Program-made: the position numbers and the translations under genes
Shown here: positions 1-12,403 of the stretch, in pieces
Layout: the number at the start of each line of letters is the position of its first letter
Numbering within the stretch: position 1 is the first letter of the stretch
The notes under the pieces: generated by a model
Seen by the model: only the letters and a program-made list of their open reading frames with translations
Databases searched by the model: none
Told to the model about the DNA's origin: nothing
DNA from: Isosphaeraceae bacterium
GTDB lineage: Bacteria > Planctomycetota > Planctomycetia > Isosphaerales > Isosphaeraceae
Length of the DNA stretch: 64,000 bases
NCBI GenBank assembly: GCA_026004735.1
Contig: BPJS01000001.1
Location: 2,356,001 to 2,420,000, forward strand
Direction of reading: 5' to 3'

Positions 1-4424
<4,424 letters not shown>

Positions 4425-4631
4425 CAGTCGTCCCCTCGTCTCGCACCGTCTCGGATTGGTTCGTTCTGATCCGCTCGATCCACTCGTTTGCCGTCCGCCG
4501 ACCTTCCTGGAGTCCGATGGCCACCGATCACGACTCGAGAACCCGCCGAGCAGGTCTCACATCTCCCGACCAGCCCCGGTTCTGATCCCGGCCCGCCTGA
4601 GTCAACCGGCTTCTCAAAACCGTCGGTTGGC
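4425..4631. other. lysR-gltB intergenic region with a hairpin
   Basis: A 207-base spacer between two minus-strand genes. Bases 4599-4608 and 4624-4633 form a 10-bp stem with one G-U pair, overlapping the stop codon of the LysR gene. No T-run follows on the minus strand, so it may be a weak terminator or an mRNA-stability element rather than a strong intrinsic terminator. I see no clear sigma-70 promoter for gltB here. Confidence 0.35.
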
Positions 4632-5570
4632 TCAAGACGCTGGCGTTGCCGCCACACGTTCTCCGACGCCGGCGCCCGCGCGGCTTTCCCCGCTGAGCAG
4701 GCGCAAAAACCGGGTCGCCGTCACCGACAATCCACCCGCTCCCCGATGCACAATCGCCAGCGGCCGCTTCAGAACCGCATCGCAAAATGGCAACGCAGCC
4801 AGCAGGCCCGCGCCAATCTCTCGCTCCAGCGTCGGCCGCGGCAAAATGGCCAGCCCCGTCGGCATCTCGATCACCGCACGCTTAATATTCTCGATGTTGT
4901 CAAACGCCAAAACGACCTCGACCTGAACTCCATGCTTCCTCAAGAACCGATCAATCGCCCGGCGAATCGCCAAATCCGGTTCAAAGGTCACCGCCTCCAA
5001 CCCATCCAACTGGCCAACCTCCACCTCGGTCTGCGACGACAACCGATGCCGGGGATTGACCACCACCACCATCTCCTCTTCCTTCCACGGTATGACCGTC
5101 AAATCGGGCCAACGCTTCGGGAAGGAGATCAGCCCCAGATCCGACCGACCCTGCCGGACACTCTCGACCACCGCCGTCGGATGCTGATAATCCAGCTTCA
5201 CCTCAGCTTGGGGATACAACGACCGGAACCGATCCGCATACGCCGTTAAATGCGCCAAGCCCACCGAATAAATCGACGCGACACGCACCGTCCCCATCAC
5301 GCTCGGCTCATCGTCCAGCGACCGCACCCGCGCCTCCAACTCCTCGTACCGCGCCACCAGCTCCCGGCACCCCTCATAAAAAACCCGCCCCTGAGGCGTC
5401 GGCACCAGCGGACGCTTCGACCGATCGATCAGCTTCACCCCGAGCCGCATCTCCAATTGATGAACCGCTTGGCTCGCCGTGGACTGCGAGATTCCGTTCT
5501 GCGCAGCACCCCGCGAAAAACTCGACCAACGCACCACGTCGCAGAAAATCCGCAGCGACTCCAGTTGCAT
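4632..5570 (-). CDS. LysR-family transcriptional regulator
   Basis: A 312-aa one-component regulator. The N-terminal winged helix-turn-helix (about residues 2-60) reads QLESLRIFCDVV, then SQSTASQAVHQLE and GVKLIDRSKRPLVPTPQG, a typical LysR DNA-binding domain. The effector-binding domain (about 90-295) has the usual TVRVASI start and the DLGLISFP segment. The length is normal for the family. It lies 207 bases upstream of gltB on the same strand, so control of glutamate synthase, as by GltC in Bacillus, is a reasonable inference, but the effector cannot be told from sequence. Its long leader holds a TGAAT-N5-ATTCA dyad at 5619-5633, a possible autoregulatory LysR box. The call as LysR is firm; the target is inferred. 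Confidence 0.93.
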   Translation of the reverse strand: MQLESLRIFCDVVRWSSFSRGAAQNGISQSTASQAVHQLEMRLGVKLIDRSKRPLVPTPQGRVFYEGCRELVARYEELEARVRSLDDEPSVMGTVRVASIYSVGLAHLTAYADRFRSLYPQAEVKLDYQHPTAVVESVRQGRSDLGLISFPKRWPDLTVIPWKEEEMVVVVNPRHRLSSQTEVEVGQLDGLEAVTFEPDLAIRRAIDRFLRKHGVQVEVVLAFDNIENIKRAVIEMPTGLAILPRPTLEREIGAGLLAALPFCDAVLKRPLAIVHRGAGGLSVTATRFLRLLSGESRAGAGVGERVAATPAS

Positions 5571-5618
5571 GGCCGCCCCTCTCGTCTCCGCCCAGAAAGC
5601 CCACGCTTAAAGAATCGA

Positions 5619-5633
5619 TGAATCCGATATTCA
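5619..5633. promoter_or_regulatory. Candidate LysR-type operator
   Basis: TGAATCCGATATTCA is a perfect 5-bp inverted repeat with a 5-base spacer, 49 bases upstream of the lysR start codon. LysR proteins bind interrupted dyads of about this size. This one is close to, but not exactly, the T-N11-A consensus. On the minus strand TTGACG (5685-5690) and TAGTAT (5659-5664) lie further upstream with a long 20-base spacer, a weak promoter candidate. Confidence 0.3.
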
Positions 5634-5826
5634 ATCCGAGCCACTATTGAGAAGACAAATACTAGAGTCGGGTCCGCGCCTCGGCGTCAAGTACTTTTTT
5701 CCGCGTGCTGGTCGTTCGAACCAGCCCGGAAGCGATTCGAGCAACCTCGCTCCGAGAAGCAACTCTCGCTCATATCATACCTTGCGACCCTGGCGAGGTC
5801 GTGGCTGCGACGCGACATCGCGACGC

Positions 5827-5901
5827 AAAAAAAACCGGCCGGGATCGAACACCGTGGCGACCACCTCTCCCATAGTCGCCTTGGCAATCGATTCCGGCCG
5901 G
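5827..5901 (-). ncRNA. Candidate structured RNA ending in an intrinsic terminator
   Basis: On the minus strand CCGGCCGGAATCG (5901-5889) pairs with CGATCCCGGCCGG (5847-5835): 13 bp with one G-U pair. It is followed directly by eight T (5834-5827), the shape of an intrinsic terminator. The 41-base loop holds a second 6-bp stem, GGCGAC (5880-5875) with GTCGCC (5861-5856), so the hairpin is larger and more branched than an ordinary terminator. It sits about 255 bases upstream of the lysR ATG. It could end a small RNA, or act as an attenuator or riboswitch expression platform for lysR. GTTCGATCCC looks like a tRNA T-arm, but the T-stem does not pair, so this is not a tRNA. No known RNA class was recognised. 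Confidence 0.4.
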
Positions 5902-5959
5902 CTTAACTCGTCGTAAGGGAACCCTAGACTGGTTTGGCTCCCGGTTCGCAGTGTAAGAA

Positions 5960-6000
5960 GGGGCGAGCGGGGGGGTCGTGCGAGGTTGCCCGCTCGCCCC
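5960..6000. repeat. 12-bp inverted repeat (hairpin)
   Basis: GGGGCGAGCGGG (5960-5971) and CCCGCTCGCCCC (5989-6000) pair perfectly around a 17-base loop. There is no adjacent T-run on either strand. It could be a second stem of the same minus-strand leader or small RNA that ends at 5827, or a protein-binding dyad. Confidence 0.4.
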
Positions 6001-6307
6001 GCGGCGGTCAGCTTTCCCGGTTAACCCGGAATTGCCTTCGCCTGAGGGGTGCTTCGCGGATGATTCAACCAGACCCAGGCGTTGACCCGAATCCAGTCTC
6101 ATCAATCACGGTCTACATCCTTTGCAAGCTGGATGCCATCGGCTCGAAGATTCCGCCAGAAGATCGCGCCCTGGGTTCATCCCCTGGACGTAACCTTTCG
6201 TTTCCATCAAACTTTCGACCCACATCGTTCGTCTTCGCCGGACCCGGGCCGATCCGTCGTTTTCGCTCGGCTCACTCCGGGGCGGCCCTTTCACATGTCG
6301 AGAATTT

Positions 6308-7636
6308 ATGCACCCTCGCCCAGATCCCTTGCAGTCGCCGTCTTCCGCTTTTTGGGTCGGGACTGCTTCACAAGTGGAATCGCCGGTTCTGGACGCGCTG
6401 AGTCATTTGCTTGATTCGGCATCCCCGGGCGAGCTTGAACCAAATCTGGCCTTGTGGGCTGAGCGTTACCTCGATTCCTCGGGGACGATTCCCGGCTTGG
6501 GGCCTGCCGGCTGGCGTGAGGTTCTGTCCCGGTTGGCCGCTCGGCCGAGCCGTCCGGGCTCCTCGCCGACGCGGACGACGCTCGTCGCCCGGCTCCGCCG
6601 CGCCGTCGATGCCTTTCAGCGGCCCGATGGCTCGATGGCATTCGGCCCTCGGGCCGCCAAAACGGCGACGACCCGCCGCACGCCGCGTCCGCCCGCGGCC
6701 TTTGCCTGCCATCCCGGCCCCGTTCGGCTGGCCATCCGCGACCGCCTGGCTGGCGCCGAACTGTTTCTCGCGCTGGATGAATCGCAAGTGGCCGAGGTCG
6801 CTCCCCTGGAGCTTTATGCCCACGGCCGGCTCTGGATCGACCAGATCGGTGGGGGCGTTTGCCCCGTGGACGCCGCGTTGCCGCCGTCCCGGCCGGCTGT
6901 ATGGTCAACCTGGACCGCCACGCCCGAGGCCGTTCTCGCCGAGTACTGCAAACCGCTACGCGACGGGGCCTGGCGTCAGCGAACCGTCGTCTGGCTTCGA
7001 TCGCGGCGCATCTTGATTCTGGCCGAAGAGATGGCCGAGGCGACGGCCGCCATCTCAACCACCGCCGGTTGGATCAGACTCGCCGGCCGGCTGATCGCCC
7101 GGCCTGCCGACGACGGTGTTGGGCTCTGGCTCGACGACCCCGCCGAGACTGTCCCTCGAATTCGCGTGATCGCGCCCTCCGAATCGGGATCGCCGGCTCA
7201 CCCGCTTGCCGATTCCACAACGCTCCGGTTCGGCCCAGACACCGCCCCGGGCTGGCGGCCGCTTCTGTTTATCCTCGACCCACGGCTTGCGGCCCGGCCG
7301 CCGGTCTTACGAACTCTGACGGTGACCCAGCAGCGGGCGATCCTCGGCCCGGAGCTGGCTTCGGCGTACCGGTTGAGCTGGCCGGGCCAGACCACTAGCC
7401 TGGTGGTCTACCGCAGCCGCCGCCCGGGTCCCCAGTGCGCCTTCCTGGGGCACCAGACCGACGCCCGACTGCTGATCGGCTCGTTCAGCCGTTCCGGCGA
7501 ACTGACGCCCTTCATTCAGCAGGGTTGGTCGGCCCCCGACGCCGCGTCGGGAGATTCACGATCCACCACATCGTCAGCCCGATATACACCAGGCAGACCA
7601 CGACCATCAGATGACCCGAATGCTTGTGAGCCTTGA
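6308..7636 (+). CDS. Unrecognised 442-aa protein, weakly like the beta-sandwich part of heparinase-type proteins
   Basis: I do not recognise this protein with confidence. It has no signal peptide or membrane segment. The N-terminal half contains alpha-helical stretches around ALSHLLDSASPGELEPN. The second half, with RTVVWLRSRRILILAEEM at about residues 227-244 and later WRPLLFILDPR, has the alternating hydrophobic pattern of a beta-sandwich like that after the catalytic barrel of heparinase II/III proteins; that link is tentative. No Shine-Dalgarno sequence is obvious before the ATG. The last 40 or so residues are rich in S, T, R and P and lie opposite a better-looking minus-strand gene (7512-7763), so the true protein may end near 7550 with the present tail due to a lost stop. 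Confidence 0.6.
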   Translation: MHPRPDPLQSPSSAFWVGTASQVESPVLDALSHLLDSASPGELEPNLALWAERYLDSSGTIPGLGPAGWREVLSRLAARPSRPGSSPTRTTLVARLRRAVDAFQRPDGSMAFGPRAAKTATTRRTPRPPAAFACHPGPVRLAIRDRLAGAELFLALDESQVAEVAPLELYAHGRLWIDQIGGGVCPVDAALPPSRPAVWSTWTATPEAVLAEYCKPLRDGAWRQRTVVWLRSRRILILAEEMAEATAAISTTAGWIRLAGRLIARPADDGVGLWLDDPAETVPRIRVIAPSESGSPAHPLADSTTLRFGPDTAPGWRPLLFILDPRLAARPPVLRTLTVTQQRAILGPELASAYRLSWPGQTTSLVVYRSRRPGPQCAFLGHQTDARLLIGSFSRSGELTPFIQQGWSAPDAASGDSRSTTSSARYTPGRPRPSDDPNACEP

Positions 7637-7763
7637 GTACGCCCAGGCGCATCTCGCTATCAGCCGATGAGGTCAAAATCTGGCCCATCGCGAACTGAAC
7701 CACGATCAGCACGCTCGAGATCGTCCCCAGCAACAGAGCTAATAACTTCTGATTGCTCGTCAT
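7512..7763 (-). CDS. Small two-helix membrane protein
   Basis: An 83-aa protein with two clear membrane helices: about residues 6-29 (LLALLLGTISSVLIVVQFAM) and 50-70 (HLMVVVCLVYIGLTMWWIV). Between them is KAHKHSGH, a histidine-containing loop that could bind metal or haem but is too short to prove it. The end is positively charged (PTRRRG). Family not recognised. It lies downstream of the diadenylate cyclase gene on the same strand with a 107-base gap. It overlaps the 3' end of the convergent 442-aa gene by 125 bases, and its hydrophobic pattern makes it the more credible of the two in the overlap. Confidence 0.65.
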   Translation of the reverse strand: MTSNQKLLALLLGTISSVLIVVQFAMGQILTSSADSEMRLGVLKAHKHSGHLMVVVCLVYIGLTMWWIVNLPTRRRGPTNPAE

Positions 7764-7870
7764 GACCGGATCTCTGCCTCGGAACGGGTCGGTAGGTCGC
7801 CACGTCTTGGGTCAACTGGCATCGCTTCGGCTCGCCTCGCATCCATTGTAGCCAGCGGCCCCGCCCTCGC

Positions 7871-8770
7871 TCAGAGGCCATCGGCGCTCCGGCTCCTTGG
7901 CTTCGGAATGTCGGTTACTAGCTTACCCGAGCGGAGGATCGAAATCGTTCCCGTCGATTGCGAGATGCAGATGGCGATAGCCCCAGTTGCCGCCGTGATC
8001 CCCGCCGCCGCTTCGTGCCGAGCGCCGAGTCCGCCGGAGAGCCGCTCGATCGGGCGATCCGACGGACTCAGATACCGCGCCGCCGCCAGCAGCACGCCAT
8101 CGCCCCGCACGACAAACGCCCCATCGAGCGAAGAAAACTCCTTGATTGTCTCCTCGAGCGCTGGGTCCAGCACGTTCCGTTCGGCCTCCGGATAGCCGTG
8201 GAACGGATTGATCACCAGTTGGCGGCTTCGGGCCAGCACGGCCTGCTCGTCGCCCAGGACGAACAACGCACCGACCGGGCGTCCCTCACGGCCCTCCAGA
8301 GAAAGCTCCGTCGCCAGCCGTACCAGCCGCTCAAAGACCGGCGCCCGGATGTCGGCCGGCAGCGGCTCGGTCGAGCCGGCCGAAAACAGCTCGAGTTCCT
8401 GCCCCAAATCGAGCACGAGCATCGAGTCCAACGCCGACGAGCCAGGTAACCCCGTCAAACAGACCACCCGATCGCCGGCCCCCACGTGCCCCTCAACGGC
8501 GGCCATCAAAATCGCCAGCTTGACCTGACCGACCCGCGTCAACGCCACATCCGGCACCCGGATCACCGCACATTGCTCGCCCCAACCCTCTGGCACGTGC
8601 AGCGGCTCCCGTCGCGAGACCAGCAGCGTCCGAAATCCCACATCGCCCACCAGATCGGCCAGCGCCTCGTCGGCCTCCATCACATCAGCATATAAGACCA
8701 CGACCCGCGCCCCGCTCTCCCGGGCCACCGCATGCGCATGCCGGACCAGACACCGCGTCAGTGGGTTCAT
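7871..8770 (-). CDS. Diadenylate cyclase, DacZ-like architecture
   Basis: Predicted to make the second messenger c-di-AMP from two ATP. In the 299-aa product the C-terminal DisA_N domain (about residues 163-285) shows VGALFVLGD, the DGA motif at 216-218 (LDGAFVVRGDG) and GARHEAAAGIT at 249-258, where the family normally has an RHR-type motif; here it is RHE. The N-terminal part (1-130), with RVVVLYAD and GDRVVCLTGLPG, resembles a pyruvate-kinase C-terminal-like alpha/beta domain, the layout of archaeal DacZ. No membrane helices are seen, unlike CdaA. The start at 8770 is chosen because its ATG overlaps the stop of the upstream gene (ATGA), indicating translational coupling. A start six codons earlier is possible. 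Function is inferred from the motifs; the altered third motif leaves activity uncertain. Confidence 0.85.
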   Translation of the reverse strand: MNPLTRCLVRHAHAVARESGARVVVLYADVMEADEALADLVGDVGFRTLLVSRREPLHVPEGWGEQCAVIRVPDVALTRVGQVKLAILMAAVEGHVGAGDRVVCLTGLPGSSALDSMLVLDLGQELELFSAGSTEPLPADIRAPVFERLVRLATELSLEGREGRPVGALFVLGDEQAVLARSRQLVINPFHGYPEAERNVLDPALEETIKEFSSLDGAFVVRGDGVLLAAARYLSPSDRPIERLSGGLGARHEAAAGITAATGAIAICISQSTGTISILRSGKLVTDIPKPRSRSADGL

Positions 8771-9798
8771 GGCGCCTCCGCCGGCCACTCGAGAGCCAGG
8801 TTGCGCATCCCAAAATTGTCCCGGCGCGCTGGTTCATCCCTCGTTCCCTGCTGCTCAAGCCGCAGCCGGTTTCCCTCCGTCCGCAACACCCCCTCCGGAA
8901 TCGACAGCCGAATACGCTGCCACTGGTCCCCGCCTCGCTTAAGTGCTGTGTTCAAGTCCGCCAGCCGAACCCCGTTGAGCCAGACCGCCGTCCGAAGCTG
9001 CCCCTGCCGCACCAGCGCCGCCAACGGCATCGGAGCCTCCATCCCGACCAGCTGCACCACATCGGCCGTCAACCACGCCGGTCCCGTGGGCACCGCGTCC
9101 AGCTCAAAACGCCGCTCCAGCCAATCGGACTCGGCAGCCACAGGATCCAGATCGGGCACGTCCCGATCTCCCAGATGGTGCGCGTGAGGATCGACCACCA
9201 GCCGACGCACCGACCCCAGTTCCTCGAGTTGCCGCAGCCGACTGCGTGCCACCGTCAGCCGACCTAGATACGGCACGTCGATCACCACTTCGCCCCGATC
9301 AGCCGCACGCAGCACACCCTCGACCCGATCCGGTCCTCGCCCTGGGATCTCTTCGAACGGCTCAAACTCAGCACGAACCCACCGCCCCTCCACCGCCACC
9401 GCCCTGGCCTCCCCCCGGCGTAACTCCACCCACGCCAGCTCCTCCCAACGCAACTCCAGCGCAGAGCCCCCCTCCCAGGCCATCCGCAACCCGTTGCGAT
9501 CGCCACCGACAATCCGCCCATAAAGCCGATCCCCCGACCGCCGCGCAACGACATCCCGCTGGGTGTCCCCGGGACCGATCACCTCTCGATCCTCCAGGAT
9601 CAATTTCCCCACCACGGCCCGATCCACCCCGATCGATCCGCCTTCCGGCAAACGCACCCAGACGGACGTCTCATCCAACCCCTCGAGCCAGCCCGTCAAC
9701 CGACCGCCCCCGGCCAACTCCATCATGCCAAGAGGCAACCCGACCGCCCCCACCCCGTCACCGCCCCCGATGACCAGACTCAGCAACAATCCGACCAT
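8767..9798 (-). CDS. Exported protein of unknown function, coupled to the diadenylate cyclase gene
   Basis: A 343-aa protein. The chosen start, MVGLLLSLVIGGGDGVGAVG, gives a short hydrophobic export signal; an upstream frame extension of 60 codons is low-complexity (YDGGRYDGGPGG) and unlikely. The body is almost all beta-strand, with three repeats of the type LTGWLEGLDETSVWVRLPEG, DRLYGRIVGGDRNGLRMAWE and RVEGVLRAADRGEVVIDVP, each a small barrel-like unit of about 50 residues. The C-terminal third (VQLVGMEAPMPLAALV, then TAVWLNGVRLADLNTALKRG) looks like a second beta domain such as a carbohydrate-binding or NPCBM fold. No enzyme motif is seen. The stop overlaps the start of the cyclase gene, so the two are co-translated; why an exported protein is tied to c-di-AMP synthesis is not known. 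Confidence 0.75.
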   Translation of the reverse strand: MVGLLLSLVIGGGDGVGAVGLPLGMMELAGGGRLTGWLEGLDETSVWVRLPEGGSIGVDRAVVGKLILEDREVIGPGDTQRDVVARRSGDRLYGRIVGGDRNGLRMAWEGGSALELRWEELAWVELRRGEARAVAVEGRWVRAEFEPFEEIPGRGPDRVEGVLRAADRGEVVIDVPYLGRLTVARSRLRQLEELGSVRRLVVDPHAHHLGDRDVPDLDPVAAESDWLERRFELDAVPTGPAWLTADVVQLVGMEAPMPLAALVRQGQLRTAVWLNGVRLADLNTALKRGGDQWQRIRLSIPEGVLRTEGNRLRLEQQGTRDEPARRDNFGMRNLALEWPAEAP

Positions 9799-10064
9799 CA
9801 CACCACCGCTCGCGCCACCCGGTCCGCCGTCGTACCTCCCACCATCGTAGCGCGTCGCTGCTCGTCCGCAAACGGCCCGCAAGCACTCTCCAATCCGGCT
9901 CTTCCGCAAAACCGATTGAAGGCGTCTTGTCGATCCTGCCGACGATATGCACGCGAGGACTGCCTCTCCCGCAGACACCGTCGCTCACGATCCGTAACCA
10001 AAATCCATTCATATCGAGCTTGCTGGGGCGGAGCCCCATGCAGCCTGCCTGAAGGATGCGACCC

Positions 10065-11624
10065 ATGCCGCGCAGAGGCAATTCGGCACTCCAGCTCGGT
10101 GCATTTATCGTGGGCCTCACGGCCTGGCCGCTGGTCGAACCGGCCAAGGCGCAGGCCCTCAGACCAAATCGCTCGCTCGCCCCCAACCGCACGGTCCCGG
10201 CGGGAACCACGCCAACTCGATCCGCTACAGTCGGCTCGGCGCTTGACCCTCACCTGCAACGCGTCCAGGAAACCACCCCGCCATTGCCGGACGCCTCCGC
10301 GCCGATGACCGCGCCTGTCGACCTCGGCGTCCCCGCCGCGGACCGTCCCCTTGGCGGAGGCGAACCAACCCTCGAAACCGCAACGACCGAGGCCGCTCAA
10401 GCCCCGGACGCCGGGGAGCCCATCTTTCTGTGGGACCGGCTCGGCCTAAGCGAGCTCCCCTTCAAGGTCTACGGATGGAGCCAGAACAGCTACACCCAAA
10501 ACCTCAACGGCTATAGCGACGGCATCAACGCCGGCGTCACCCCCAACTTCAAAGCCAACAACTGGATGGGCAACCAGCTCGCCTACATCATCTTTGAAGA
10601 TCCGCTCGAGCTTGACGATACGATCAATCTCGGCTGGCGCGTCGATAACCTCTTCGGTCAAGACTGGGCCTTCAACTACGAGCAAGGCTTCCTAAACAAC
10701 GCCTTCAACGTCGGCGAGCTCGGCTACGACCTGGCCCAGGTCTACGGTGAAATCCACCTGCCCTGGTTCACCGAGGGCGGCCTGGACATCAAAGGGGGCC
10801 GGTTCTACACCCTCGCCGGCTACGAACAAGTCCCGGCCATCGCCCGGCCACTCCTTTCGGTCCCCTACATGTTCGTCTTCGGTCAGCCGTTTACCCACGT
10901 CGGTGCCCTGACGACGCTGCACCTCACCGACAAAATCAACCTCTACAACGGCGCCATCAACGGCTGGGACCGCTGGTTTAACGAGAACTACAAGTGGGGC
11001 TACATCGGCGGCTTCTCCTGGACCGGCAACGAAGACCGTACGACCTTCGCCTTCACCTGCGTCTGGGGCCCCAACCAGTTCCCGCGCCAGCTCCCGGCCA
11101 ACCAGCAAATCTACCCGACTGGATACATCAACATTCCTCAACTGGCCGGCTTGCCAAACCCCGGCTACGCTGCCAACGACCGCACCCTCTTCACCTCCGT
11201 CCTCACCCACAAGTGGAGTGACAAACTTACCCAGGTCCTCGAAACCGACCAGGGCTGGGAGCGCAACGTCCCTGGGCTGGCCTCCGGCGGACGCAACGGC
11301 GCCGTCAAGAGCCAGCAGTGGTACAGCTTCGGCAACTGGTTCCTTTACCAGATGACCCCCAAGCTGACCGCCGTCTGGCGCTCCGAGATCTTCTGGGATA
11401 TGCAGGGTGGCCGCACCGGCCTCGTCTCTCTGGTGGGAGGACAGCCCAACTTCGTCGGCGACCGGTTCTACGAAATCACCCTCGGCCTGATCTACAAACC
11501 CATCCCCAACCTCTGGATCCGCCCCGAATGCCGCTTCGACTGGACCCAGTTCCACCCCTACTTCGACGGCGGCACCCGCGACAGCCAGACCACCCTGGCC
11601 GTCGACGCGATCCTCCTGTTCTAA
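10065..11624 (+). CDS. Outer-membrane beta-barrel porin, BBP2 (OmpL-like) family
   Basis: A 519-aa precursor with a signal peptide (MPRRGNSALQLGAFIVGLTA, then WPLVEPAKAQA) and a low-complexity P/T-rich linker to about residue 120. The barrel follows: KVYGWSQNSYTQNLNG, FKANNWMGNQLAYIIFEDP, then many alternating aromatic strands ending in TLAVDAILLF with a C-terminal Phe, as is usual for outer-membrane barrels. It matches planctomycete BBP2 proteins that form outer-membrane pores. The start at the second ATG is preferred because GAAGGA lies 8 bases before it; an ATG 9 bases upstream overlaps that sequence. A strong intrinsic terminator follows at 11677-11719, so it is probably transcribed alone. 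Confidence 0.85.
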   Translation: MPRRGNSALQLGAFIVGLTAWPLVEPAKAQALRPNRSLAPNRTVPAGTTPTRSATVGSALDPHLQRVQETTPPLPDASAPMTAPVDLGVPAADRPLGGGEPTLETATTEAAQAPDAGEPIFLWDRLGLSELPFKVYGWSQNSYTQNLNGYSDGINAGVTPNFKANNWMGNQLAYIIFEDPLELDDTINLGWRVDNLFGQDWAFNYEQGFLNNAFNVGELGYDLAQVYGEIHLPWFTEGGLDIKGGRFYTLAGYEQVPAIARPLLSVPYMFVFGQPFTHVGALTTLHLTDKINLYNGAINGWDRWFNENYKWGYIGGFSWTGNEDRTTFAFTCVWGPNQFPRQLPANQQIYPTGYINIPQLAGLPNPGYAANDRTLFTSVLTHKWSDKLTQVLETDQGWERNVPGLASGGRNGAVKSQQWYSFGNWFLYQMTPKLTAVWRSEIFWDMQGGRTGLVSLVGGQPNFVGDRFYEITLGLIYKPIPNLWIRPECRFDWTQFHPYFDGGTRDSQTTLAVDAILLF

Positions 11625-11676
11625 ACCCCACCTGAACCCAGGCTTCGACACTCAAGCCCAGGCCTCCTCAATCCGA

Positions 11677-11719
11677 GAGCCTGGTCTTCCCAATGGAAGA
11701 TCAGGCTCTTATCGTTTTT
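11677..11719 (+). terminator. Intrinsic terminator of the BBP2 porin gene
   Basis: GAGCCTGGTCTTCC (11677-11690) pairs with GGAAGATCAGGCTC (11695-11708), 14 bp with one G-U pair and a CAAT loop, followed by TTATCGTTTTTC. It lies 53 bases after the porin stop codon. Confidence 0.85.
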
Positions 11720-11884
11720 CTCTATGGGTTAGGTCGAGAACTTCATCGCCAGATTGTGCCGAATTTGCCGATTACGGCCTCCTCGGAGAGAGATAATAGA
11801 CAATAGAATCCCGTTGACGCGAGTTGACATCTTTCCCGTGTCCGGGCTCCCTCTCCCTCTCCCTACCAAGAGGAGTCCTTCGCC

Positions 11885-12289
11885 ATGAACATTCGACGAG
11901 GCGTCTCGATTGGGTGTGCCGCCCTGGTGCTGGCCCTCGCCGCCTCCGCCTCGGCGCAGACCCCGGGATGGACGGGTTACGCCCCCTCCTACGCCTGGGG
12001 CACTCCCGCACCCGTCATCACCTACCAGGTACCTGCCGCCACGCCCGCGGCTCCGGGCACCGGCTGGATCGGGTATGCCCCTTACCAGGGGTGGACCGGA
12101 TACAACCCGGGCGTCGCCTGGCGGTATATCGACCCGAACGCCGGTCGGGCCCCGATTCTGGCCACTCCCTCCTACGCCCGACCCAACCGCACCTACGGGT
12201 TCCTGGGCAACACCGCCGGTTCCTACCGCGAGTTCGGAACGGGCCGAAGCGTGCCATTGGCCAAGCCTTGGTTGCCGGGCAGCCCCTGA
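11885..12289 (+). CDS. Small secreted aromatic-repeat protein
   Basis: A 134-aa protein with a classical signal peptide (MNIRRGVSIGCAALVLALAA, cleavage after ASAQ or nearby). The mature part is rich in Gly, Pro, Tyr and Trp and contains three imperfect copies of GWTGYAPSYAW: residues 28-38, 60-70 and 69-79. No enzyme motif, cysteine or membrane helix is seen. AGAGGAG lies 8 bases before the ATG, a strong ribosome site, suggesting high expression. Such Tyr/Trp/Pro repeats suit a cell-surface or matrix protein; that is inference. A stem-loop between this gene and the convergent one at 12404 probably ends both transcripts. Confidence 0.75.
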   Translation: MNIRRGVSIGCAALVLALAASASAQTPGWTGYAPSYAWGTPAPVITYQVPAATPAAPGTGWIGYAPYQGWTGYNPGVAWRYIDPNAGRAPILATPSYARPNRTYGFLGNTAGSYREFGTGRSVPLAKPWLPGSP

Positions 12290-12324
12290 TCAACTGTCGA
12301 TTGCACAAAACATGCATCCAACGC

Positions 12325-12363
12325 CAAATCGCCGGCCGGGCTCTCATCCCGACCGGCGATTTG
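12325..12363. terminator. Probable bidirectional terminator between convergent genes
   Basis: CAAATCGCCGGCCGGG (12325-12340) and CCCGACCGGCGATTTG (12348-12363) form a 16-bp stem with one mismatch and a 7-base loop, lying between the stops of two convergent genes. Flanking T-runs are short, so termination strength is uncertain. Confidence 0.6.
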
Positions 12364-12403
12364 CATTTCAATCAACGCACTTGCCCAACCGCCGCCCACC
12401 CAT

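Larger units (their letters stand above)
5571..6307. other. 737-base gene-poor region between divergent genes
   Basis: The region lies between the lysR start (minus) and the 442-aa plus-strand gene. No open frame in it has convincing protein character. It holds two strong dyads: the nested hairpin at 5827-5901, which is followed on the minus strand by eight T, and a 12-bp stem at 5960-6000. Both would be part of any long lysR leader RNA or a separate minus-strand RNA. The 300 bases just before 6308 show nothing else I can name. Confidence 0.5.

Noticed and set aside
5827-5901. A tRNA on the minus strand, suggested by GTTCGATCCC
   Set aside because: The five bases flanking the loop do not form a T-stem, and no D-arm or anticodon arm can be drawn. 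The element is a terminator-like hairpin instead.
5930-6300. Known structured RNAs (SRP RNA, RNase P RNA, tmRNA, TPP or cobalamin riboswitch)
   Set aside because: I looked for their conserved core sequences on both strands and found only partial resemblances, none with the required pairing.
10692-11651. A 319-codon minus-strand frame opposite the BBP2 porin
   Set aside because: Gly/Val/Asp-rich shadow of the porin codons, with no domain; the plus-strand barrel with signal peptide and terminator is the real gene.
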